DNA of 64,000 nt. It comes from Methylocystis sp. (GTDB taxonomy: Bacteria > Pseudomonadota > Alphaproteobacteria > Rhizobiales > Beijerinckiaceae). Location: the NCBI GenBank assembly GCA_016178015.1, contig JACOUB010000026.1, forward strand, positions 100,402-164,401, given 5' to 3'. This document shows positions 55,236 to 61,883 of the stretch, one piece after another (the stretch's first letter is position 1; the number at the start of each line of letters is the position of its first letter). Under the pieces are notes generated by a model. It was given only the letters and a program-made list of their open reading frames with translations, did not search any database and was not told the origin of the DNA. The position numbers were made by a program, and so were the translations under genes.

Positions 55236-55817
55236 TTACCGGCGGGTCAGCTGCAAGAGCCTGCGGCATTCGGCGAGATCGTCGAGGGCCGCGCGCAAGC
55301 GCGCGATGTCTTCGGCGCCGAGCGTGCGATCGCCCTCGGCGCCGTCGATGGCGACAGGTCGAAGTTGCGGGGGCGAACCGGCTGGCGACGCAGAGCGCGG
55401 CGCAGGCGCCGCCGCCGCCGTCGGTTGATGACGAGGCAAGTCTGGCGCTTGCGCCTCGCGTCGGGAGGAGGGCGCGCCGCTTGTCGTTGCGCTCGGCTGC
55501 TCGCCTGCCGCCGCGGCAGGCGCAAACTCGACGCCGCGGTTCGAGCCGCCCGCGCTCTCGATGACGACGCGCACGCCCTGTTCCTTTAAGATGCGCTGCA
55601 CGCCCTTGATCGTATAGCCTTCGCCGTAAAGCAGGCGCCGGATGGCGGCGACCAGCTCCACGTCGCGCGGCCGGTAGTAGCGGCGCCCGCCGGCGCGTTT
55701 GATCGGTTCGATTTCTTTAAAGCGCGTTTCCCAGAACCGCAGCACATGCTGCGGCAGATCGAGACTCTCGGCGACCTCGCCAATGGTCCGAAAGGCGCCT
55801 TCGCTCTTGCCGGTCAC
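55236..55817 (-). CDS. MerR-family transcriptional regulator
   Basis: 193 residues from GTG 55817. The winged HTH reads [40 protein letters not shown] and the following [15 protein letters not shown]. After residue ~85 the protein becomes Ala/Pro/Arg-rich and probably disordered, ending in a short helix ([15 protein letters not shown]). There are no conserved effector cysteines, so it is not a metal-sensing MerR. Similar MerR genes next to tRNA-Pro are common in Rhizobiales, as far as I recall. Target unknown. Confidence 0.9.
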   Translation of the reverse strand: MTGKSEGAFRTIGEVAESLDLPQHVLRFWETRFKEIEPIKRAGGRRYYRPRDVELVAAIRRLLYGEGYTIKGVQRILKEQGVRVVIESAGGSNRGVEFAPAAAAGEQPSATTSGAPSSRREAQAPDLPRHQPTAAAAPAPRSASPAGSPPQLRPVAIDGAEGDRTLGAEDIARLRAALDDLAECRRLLQLTRR

Positions 55818-55975
55818 GTTTTGGCTCCTATCGATGCAACAGGCGATTCGTATCCCGCATTGTCGCCCCGCTTCTTGCAAACTCCAGCTCGAATTTCGAG
55901 CGGCAAAATAACTCTCGCGCAAGCGGAAAAAGCGGACCGATTGACTTGCCTTCTCGGCAGCGCCATCTTGCCGGC

Positions 55976-56257
55976 ATGACTTCCCCCGCCATCACATTCG
56001 ACAAGCTCGCTTACGTCGATCGCCTCAAAGAGAGCGGCGTAGATGAAAAACAGGCCCGCGCCCATGCCGAGGCCCTGGACCTAGCCTTGCGCGACACCGT
56101 CGCCACGAAAGCTGACGTGGCCGATGCGAAAAAAGAGCTTGAAGCCAAGATCGAAGTGACGGCGGCAAACCTTAAAGCCGACCTTCTTCGCTGGTTGTTT
56201 ACCAGCCAAGTTGCGCTTGCCGGCGTGCTCCTTGCCGCGCTCAAGTTCTTACGTTGA
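55976..56257 (+). CDS. DUF1640/CCDC90-like coiled-coil membrane protein
   Basis: 93 residues from ATG 55976. [20 protein letters not shown] and [20 protein letters not shown] match the small DUF1640 (CCDC90-like) family; a coiled coil ([17 protein letters not shown]) leads to a C-terminal membrane helix ([17 protein letters not shown]). Mitochondrial relatives regulate the calcium uniporter; the bacterial role is unknown. Divergent from the MerR gene. Confidence 0.8.
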   Translation: MTSPAITFDKLAYVDRLKESGVDEKQARAHAEALDLALRDTVATKADVADAKKELEAKIEVTAANLKADLLRWLFTSQVALAGVLLAALKFLR

Positions 56258-56329
56258 GAGACCTTAAGTGACGGGCGCCGAGCGGGGCGCTCGCGCCGCC
56301 ATTCCTCTATTTTTCCCTGAGCGATCGCG

Positions 56330-57415
56330 ATGACCGATTGGATGTTCCCCACACAGAGCCCAACTTTCGTCGCGCCGCCGACGCGCGAGACGGCCGTCGA
56401 CGTGCGCCTGTGGCTATGGATCATCGCCGCGCTGGTCTTTCTCATGGTGGTCGTCGGCGGGGCGACGCGGCTCACCGAGTCGGGCCTGTCGATCACCGAA
56501 TGGCGGCCGGTGACCGGCGTCGTGCCGCCGTTATCCGAGCAGCAATGGCGCGCCGCTTTCGATGAATATAAGAAGATCCCGCAATATCGGGAGCTGTTCC
56601 CCGATATGGACCTGGCGCGCTTCAAGATCATCTTCGCCTGGGAATGGAGCCATCGGCTGCTGGGGCGGCTGATCGGCGTCGCCTTCGCCTTGCCGCTCGC
56701 CTGGTTCTGGGTCAAGCAGCGGCTGCCGCCTGCCGTCAAACCCAAGCTCTTGGCCATATTGGCGCTCGGCGCGCTGCAAGGCGTCGCCGGATGGTGGATG
56801 GTGGCGTCCGGACTCGATAAACGCGTGGAAGTGGCGCAGGAGCGGCTCGCCATTCATCTGCTGCTCGCCGCGCTGATCTTTGCGGCGTGTCTATGGGTCG
56901 CCGCCGGCTTGGGGCCATCGGTGCGGCTCGTGGTCGCGCATGGGCGCCGGCGGCTGTCCTTGTTCGCGCTCACGTTGCTCGTTCTCGTCTTCGCCCAATT
57001 GGGGCTGGGGGCCATCGCCGCCGGACTGCGGGCCGGGCTCACCTACAACACCTGGCCGTTGATGGACGGGGTGTTCATCCCGCCGTTCGAGCAGCTGTTC
57101 CGTCTCTCGCCTTGGTGGGCCAATCTCCTCGACAACGTCACCACGGTGCAATTCAATCACCGCATGATGGCCTATGCGCTTCTGGCTCTATCGCTCGTCC
57201 ACCTGATCGACGCAGGCGTTACCGCCGGCGGCAAGGCGGCGCGCGGCGCCGTCCTGTTGTTCGGCCATCTGGTGATGCAGGCGGCGCTCGGCGTCGCGAC
57301 TCTTGTTCTTGTGGTGCCGCTGTGGGCGGGGCTCGCGCATCAAGCTCTCGCCATGGGCGTGTTGGCGGTGGCGACCTTGCAAGCGCGCCGCCTGTACACG
57401 GCAGAGAGCGAATAG
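56330..57415 (+). CDS. ctaA: Heme A synthase (COX15/CtaA)
   Basis: 361 residues, eight membrane helices expected for the alphaproteobacterial COX15 type. LVFLMVVVGGATRLTESGLS and ITEWRPVTGVVPPLSEQQW are the family start. Heme-ligating histidines are in FAWEWSHRLLGRLIG and TVQFNHRMMAYALL. It oxidises the methyl group of heme O to heme A for cytochrome aa3 oxidase. Its stop codon lies inside the left arm of the inverted repeat at 57405-57469. Confidence 0.95.
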   Translation: MTDWMFPTQSPTFVAPPTRETAVDVRLWLWIIAALVFLMVVVGGATRLTESGLSITEWRPVTGVVPPLSEQQWRAAFDEYKKIPQYRELFPDMDLARFKIIFAWEWSHRLLGRLIGVAFALPLAWFWVKQRLPPAVKPKLLAILALGALQGVAGWWMVASGLDKRVEVAQERLAIHLLLAALIFAACLWVAAGLGPSVRLVVAHGRRRLSLFALTLLVLVFAQLGLGAIAAGLRAGLTYNTWPLMDGVFIPPFEQLFRLSPWWANLLDNVTTVQFNHRMMAYALLALSLVHLIDAGVTAGGKAARGAVLLFGHLVMQAALGVATLVLVVPLWAGLAHQALAMGVLAVATLQARRLYTAESE

Positions 57416-57469
57416 CGAGTAGCGAATAGAAGCTCACTCCCTGTCTATTCGCTATTCGCTATTCGCTCT
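57405..57469. terminator. Heptamer-repeat inverted repeat between convergent ctaA and argC
   Basis: 25-base arms at 57405-57429 and 57445-57469 are built from GCGAATA units (AGAGCGAATAGCGAGTAGCG on the left) with one mismatched position. The ctaA and argC stop codons both fall within the arms, so each gene's end is formed by the element. Probably a bidirectional terminator made from a dispersed repeat. Confidence 0.6.
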
Positions 57470-58374
57470 CCCAGCATCAGCTCGAGGTTCTGCATCGCCG
57501 CGCCCGACGCGCCCTTGCCGAGATTGTCGAGCCGCGCGACCAGCAGCGCCTGACGGCGCGCCTCATTGGCGAACACGAAGAGTTCGAGATCGTCGGTTCC
57601 GTTCAGCGCCAGCGCGTCGAGGCGGCCGCTCGCCGGCGCCTTTGCCACGCGCACATGCTCCGCTCCGGCGTAATGGCGCGTGAGCGCCGCTGCGAGATCG
57701 CTCGCTTGCGGGCGCCCCGGCAGCGCGTCGAGTTCGAGCGGAATTGAGACGAGCATTCCTTGTCGGAAATTGCCGACCGACGGCGCGAACAGAGGCCATG
57801 CCGTCAGTCGCGAATGAGCGACGATCTCCGCCACATGCTTGTGCTCGAGCGAGAGCGCGTAGAGTTCGAACGGCGGCGCCTCGCCTTTTTCATATGATTC
57901 GATCATTTGCCGGCCGCCGCCCGAATAGCCGGACACAGCGTTGATCGTCAGCGGCTGATCGGACGCCATCAATCCCGCGTCAATGAGCGGCCTAAGCAGC
58001 GCAATGGCGCCGGTGGCGTAGCAGCCGGGATTGGCGACGCGCCGCGCCGCGCCGATCTTTGCCGCTTGGCCTCGGCAGAGTTCCGGGAAACCGTAGACCC
58101 AACCCTCGGCGACGCGATTCGCAGTGGAGGCGTCGAGCAGGCGCGGCGCCTGACCGCCCAGCGTCTCGGCCAGCGCCGCGGTTTCCTTCGCCGCCGCGTC
58201 GGGCAAGCACAAAATGGCGACGTCGACGCTTGCGAGAACGTCGCGCTTGGCGCTCGCATCCTTGCGCAACTTCGGCGCGATGGCGACAAGTTCAAAGTTC
58301 GCTTTGCCGGCGAGTCTTTGCTTGATCTCAAGGCCGGTCGTGCCGGCGTCGCCGTCGATGAAGATTTTGGCCAT
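57445..58374 (-). CDS. argC: N-acetyl-gamma-glutamyl-phosphate reductase, type 2
   Basis: 309 residues from ATG 58374, where the family starts (KIFIDGDAGTTGLEIKQRL). The catalytic cysteine is in RVANPGCYATGAIALLRPL. NAVSGYSGGGRQMIESYE and LEHKHVAEI are conserved. The short length marks the type 2 group. It reduces N-acetylglutamyl phosphate in arginine synthesis. An upstream in-frame ATG at 58470 reaches into repeat DNA and is rejected. Confidence 0.94.
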   Translation of the reverse strand: MAKIFIDGDAGTTGLEIKQRLAGKANFELVAIAPKLRKDASAKRDVLASVDVAILCLPDAAAKETAALAETLGGQAPRLLDASTANRVAEGWVYGFPELCRGQAAKIGAARRVANPGCYATGAIALLRPLIDAGLMASDQPLTINAVSGYSGGGRQMIESYEKGEAPPFELYALSLEHKHVAEIVAHSRLTAWPLFAPSVGNFRQGMLVSIPLELDALPGRPQASDLAAALTRHYAGAEHVRVAKAPASGRLDALALNGTDDLELFVFANEARRQALLVARLDNLGKGASGAAMQNLELMLGERIANSE

Positions 58375-58421
58375 GAAAACCTCGTCCTTCGAGGCTCGCT
58401 TCGCTCGCGCCTCAGGTTTTC
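58375..58421. repeat. REP-like palindrome, copy 1
   Basis: GAAAACCTCGTCCTTCGAGG followed by CTCGCTTCGCTCGCG and CTCAGGTTTTC. It belongs to the common Rhizobiales CCTCATCCTGAGG/CCTTCGAGG palindrome type. It overlaps the last codons of the GIY-YIG gene and abuts the argC start. Confidence 0.7.
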
Positions 58422-58738
58422 TGAGTTGCGTGCGCTGATAGTTTGGCTTGCTGAGAGGGTCTCTTGGCACGAAAGGAGACGTCGTCCCACTTGTCCCTGA
58501 TCATGGCTTCTTTTTTGGCGCGGCTCCAACCTTTCAGCTGGCGTTCCCACACGACGGCGTCTGTGATCCGATCGAAATATTGATGCCATACGAGGATGAC
58601 GGGAAGCCGTCGTCGCGTGTAATCGCCGCCGACGCCTTGCTGATGTTCGCTGATACGGCGATCGAGGTCGTCCCCGCGCGCGGAGCCGGTGTAATAGGAA
58701 CCATCCGAGCAGCGTAAAATATGGACGAAAGCGCCCAT
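58412..58738 (-). CDS. GIY-YIG domain protein
   Basis: 108 residues. The catalytic signature is present in modified form: VHILRCSDGSYYTGSARG, with the arginine in DDLDRRISEHQQG and the Glu in AVVWERQLKGWSRAKKEAM. This single-domain UPF0213-like class is widespread; its cellular role is uncertain. The gene lies between two copies of the same palindromic repeat, and its C-terminus runs into one of them. Confidence 0.88.
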   Translation of the reverse strand: MGAFVHILRCSDGSYYTGSARGDDLDRRISEHQQGVGGDYTRRRLPVILVWHQYFDRITDAVVWERQLKGWSRAKKEAMIRDKWDDVSFRAKRPSQQAKLSAHATQKT

Positions 58739-58764
58739 TGAAGAGCCTTAGGCCCGGGGATAAG

Positions 58765-58824
58765 GAAAACCTCATCCTGAGGCGCGAGGCCTTAAGGCCG
58801 AGCCTCGAAGGACGAGGTTTTCCG
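58765..58824. repeat. REP-like palindrome, copy 2
   Basis: GGAAAACCTCATCCTGAGGC ... CTTAAG ... CGAAGGACGAGGTTTTCC, a long imperfect palindrome just after rpsI (its stop is at 58830-58832 on the minus strand). It may end the rplM-rpsI transcript. Confidence 0.7.
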
Positions 58825-58829
58825 TTGCC

Positions 58830-59312
58830 TCAGCGCTTCGAGAACTGGAAGCTGCGGCGGGCTTTCTTCTTGCCGTATTTTTTGCGTTCGACGATGCGGG
58901 CGTCGCGGGTCAGCAAGCCTTCGCGCTTCAAGGCGGGCCGCAGGTCCGGCTCGTAATGGGTGAGCGCCTTGGCGAGCCCGTGCCGCACCGCGCCCGCCTG
59001 GCCGGACAGGCCGCCGCCGGCGACTGCGACGGTAAGATCAAATTCGCCTGTCCGCTTGGCCACGACGAGCGGCTGCTGCAAGATCATGCGCAGCACCGGC
59101 CGCGCGAAATAGACAGCGACGTCGCGGCCGTTGACGGTGATCCTGCCGGCGCCCGGCTTGATCCACACGCGGGCGACGGCGTTCTTGCGCTTGCCGGTGG
59201 CGTAGGCGCGGCCCTGCTTGTCGAGCTTGCGCTCGTATTTCGGCGCCTCAGCCGCGACGGCGACAGCCTCCTGGTTCAGGTCGGCAAGCGAGGAGAGGGT
59301 TGTTTCGGCCAT
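58830..59312 (-). CDS. rpsI: 30S ribosomal protein S9
   Basis: 160 residues with the S9 core: [39 protein letters not shown] and [19 protein letters not shown]. The C-terminus [12 protein letters not shown] reaches toward the P-site tRNA. The N-terminal ~30 residues are the usual alphaproteobacterial extension. It follows rplM after three bases. Confidence 0.98.
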   Translation of the reverse strand: MAETTLSSLADLNQEAVAVAAEAPKYERKLDKQGRAYATGKRKNAVARVWIKPGAGRITVNGRDVAVYFARPVLRMILQQPLVVAKRTGEFDLTVAVAGGGLSGQAGAVRHGLAKALTHYEPDLRPALKREGLLTRDARIVERKKYGKKKARRSFQFSKR

Positions 59313-59315
59313 GAA

Positions 59316-59786
59316 TTAAGCGCTCCGAGCGTTCTTGGGATTTAAGGCGGCGACATCGAGCGGCGCCGGATTTTGCGCCGCATGGGGATGTTCAGGCCCC
59401 TTGTAGACGCGCAGATTGCCCAGCTGCTTGCGCCCCAACGGTCCGCGCGGCAGCATGCGCTGCACCGCCTTCTCGACGATGCGCTCGGGGAAGCGTCCCT
59501 CGAGGATGAACTTGGCCGAGCGCTCTTTAATGCCGCCCGGAAAGCCGGTGTGGCGATAATAGACCTTCTGGTCGCGTTTGCGGCCGGTGAGCACCACCTT
59601 GTCGGCGTTGACGACGACGATATTGTCGCCATCGTCCATATGAGGGGTGTAGGTCGCCTTATGCTTGCCGAGCAGGCGCAGGGCGATGACCGTCGCCAGG
59701 CGCCCGACGACCAGCCCCTTGGCGTCGATCAGCACCCACTTCTTGTCGATGTCGGCGGGTTTTGCGGAATAGGTCTTGCCATACAT
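59316..59786 (-). CDS. rplM: 50S ribosomal protein L13
   Basis: 156 residues. Conserved L13 blocks: [60 protein letters not shown] and [20 protein letters not shown]. First gene of the rplM-rpsI operon; AAGGAGG-like sequence stands just before the start on the minus strand. Confidence 0.98.
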   Translation of the reverse strand: MYGKTYSAKPADIDKKWVLIDAKGLVVGRLATVIALRLLGKHKATYTPHMDDGDNIVVVNADKVVLTGRKRDQKVYYRHTGFPGGIKERSAKFILEGRFPERIVEKAVQRMLPRGPLGRKQLGNLRVYKGPEHPHAAQNPAPLDVAALNPKNARSA

Positions 59787-59956
59787 TTAAGGAGGGGCTC
59801 CGTGAGGTGGGATCGTGTTCCGGATCGTGCGTGGATAAGCGGGGCGGGGGCGGGTGTCAAACGGAATTGTGGAGGCATAGCGCCTCGGAATGGCATGAAA
59901 ATCCGTAGATGCAGCAAGAAGGCATTGTGATGCCACATTTCGACAAGGCGCGCATC

Positions 59957-60112
59957 CCTTCTCCCGTGGAACGGGAGAAGGTGGCCCTCGCGTCAGCGAG
60001 AGTCGGATGAGGGCCGGCGCCGCAGCGCTTTTCTGCAAGGTGGTTGGCGCGGGAAGCGCCCTCACCCGACCCGGCTTCGCCGGGCCACCCTCTCCCGCTT
60101 CGCGGGAGAGGG
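59957..60112. repeat. Complex palindromic element between rplM and amt
   Basis: Contains several stacked hairpins: CCTTCTCCCG/CGGGAGAAGG at the left, GATGAGGGC facing GCCCTCACCCGAC, and CCCTCTCCCGC/GCGGGAGAGGG at the right. It is similar in style to the elements at 5643 and 8653. The whole 337-base gap (59787-60123) holds no gene. Confidence 0.7.
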
Positions 60113-60123
60113 AAACCGCCCTC

Positions 60124-61440
60124 TTACTGGTGCAGCGCCTCGCCGTGCAGCGCCAGGTCGAGACCCTCGCGCTCTTCGTCCTGGCTCACGCGCAGGCCGG
60201 CGACGCGATCGACGACCTTCAGCACGATGAACGTGCCGGCCGCGCACCAGGCGACGGTGACGCCGACGCCGATCGCCTGCACCACGAGTTGATGCGCGTT
60301 GCCTTCGAGCAGGCCCGAGATTCCGGGTTCCGTCGCCGTGGCGCTGATCGAGGCGGTGGCGAAAACGCCGGTGAGCAGGGTGCCCAAAGCGCCGCCGACG
60401 CCGTGAACGCCGAACACGTCGAGCGAGTCGTCATAGCCGAAGCGGAATTTCACCTTGGCGCAGAACCAATAGCAGACGCCGCCGGCGAGCAAGCCGATAA
60501 CGATTCCATGCCACGGCAGGATGAACCCGGAAGCCGGCGTGATCGTGCCGAGGCCGGCCACGGCGCCCGAAATCACGCCGAGCACCGAGGGTTTTCCACG
60601 CTGAACCCACTCCAACCCGCTCCACGCCAGCGCGCCGGCGCAGGCCGCGAAATGGGTGGCGACGATGGCGAACACCGCACGGGGGCCGGCGCCCAGCGCC
60701 GAGCCGCCGTTGAATCCGAACCAGCCGACCCACAACAGGCCGGCGCCGATCACCGCGAGCGACAGATCGAAGGGCGACAGGTTCTCGCGTCCAAACCCGT
60801 GTCGCGCGCCCAGCACCAGGGCGGTGACGAGGCCGGCGACGCCGGCGTTGATATGAACCACCGTGCCGCCGGCGAAATCGAGAAGGCCGAGCGTCGCCAG
60901 GAAGCCGCCGCCCCACACCCAGTGCGCGATTGGGACATAAACGACGAGCAGCCACAGCGTGCAGAACAGGATGAAGGCCGAGAATTTCATTCGTTCCGCG
61001 ACCGAGCCGACGACCAATGCGCACGTGATGACGGCGAACGTCATCTGATAGATCATGAACAGAATTTCCGGGATGGTCCTCGCCAACGGACTGATGGCGT
61101 CCATCCCGACGCCGGCAAGAAAGGCGTGGGACAGCGAGCCGAGATACGGATTGTCTCCGGTGAACGCCAAGCTGTAGCCCAGCGCAAACCAAAGCAGCGA
61201 GACGACCGCCGTCGCGATGACGCTCTGCGCCAGGGTGGCGAGCACGTTCTTCTTGCGCACCATTCCGCCGTAAAACAGCGCGAGTCCCGGCAGCGTCATC
61301 AACAAGACCAGCGCCGTGGCGGCGATCATGAAGGCGGTGTCGGCGGGATCGATACGGCCTGCGGCGCTTTGCGCAAAGGCGGGGCTGGCGAGCAGCAAAG
61401 TCGCAAACGTCGCGGCTCGCACGGCGATGTGTTTTGGCAT
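60124..61440 (-). CDS. amt: Ammonium transporter
   Basis: 438 residues. A signal-like N-terminus (ATFATLLLASPAFAQ) precedes eleven helices. Family motifs: FYGGMVRKKNVLATLAQSVI, DFAGGTVVHINAGVAGLVTA (pore His) and DDSLDVFGVHGVGGALGTLL (second His). It brings in ammonium, and possibly methylammonium. It is usually linked to glnK; no glnK is visible here, and the gene appears to stand alone. Confidence 0.96.
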   Translation of the reverse strand: MPKHIAVRAATFATLLLASPAFAQSAAGRIDPADTAFMIAATALVLLMTLPGLALFYGGMVRKKNVLATLAQSVIATAVVSLLWFALGYSLAFTGDNPYLGSLSHAFLAGVGMDAISPLARTIPEILFMIYQMTFAVITCALVVGSVAERMKFSAFILFCTLWLLVVYVPIAHWVWGGGFLATLGLLDFAGGTVVHINAGVAGLVTALVLGARHGFGRENLSPFDLSLAVIGAGLLWVGWFGFNGGSALGAGPRAVFAIVATHFAACAGALAWSGLEWVQRGKPSVLGVISGAVAGLGTITPASGFILPWHGIVIGLLAGGVCYWFCAKVKFRFGYDDSLDVFGVHGVGGALGTLLTGVFATASISATATEPGISGLLEGNAHQLVVQAIGVGVTVAWCAAGTFIVLKVVDRVAGLRVSQDEEREGLDLALHGEALHQ

Positions 61441-61883
61441 TGGTCGAACTCGTTCTCGCAAGCTTCAAGGAAAGGGCGCGCGGTTTCGCCCCCGAGCCGG
61501 CAAATTGCCCGCAAGCTAAGCAATGGCGGCGCCGATTTGCCCAACAAGGCGGCGATAAACCGCATTGGCGCGCCTGGCGCCTGAATGTCAAGCTATCGGT
61601 GCTCGAATCATGGGCGCGTTTGTTCGCCGGCCGCCGCGCCAGTGCGCTCGGACCGTAGTGTACTGTTTCCAACATTCGATTGTGTTCTGTCATTCCCGGC
61701 AGGCCGAAGGCCTGACCTTAGAACCCAGAGCAACGGCCTGCGTCTCGCTGGGATGGAGCGTTAGAATCACAATACTAGGCGCAAGCTGACGCCAAGCAGA
61801 CTTCGTTCATTGCTCATTCAGTTGGCCGATCTTTTAATTGATGTTAATCGCCCTAGTTGCCCTGTTTTCCACGTCATTGGATC
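61441..61883. other. 443-base divergent spacer between amt and the caspase-like gene
   Basis: Holds the dispersed 21-base motif at 61761-61781 (TTAGAATCACAATACTAGGCG), which also occurs after sdhC, and a TCATTCCCGGC block as in that copy. Promoters for both divergent genes should be here, but I could not pick clear -35/-10 boxes by eye. Confidence 0.4.

Noticed and set aside
60007..61584. 525-residue + strand frame
   Set aside because: Antisense to amt; Gln/Arg/Asp-rich low complexity.
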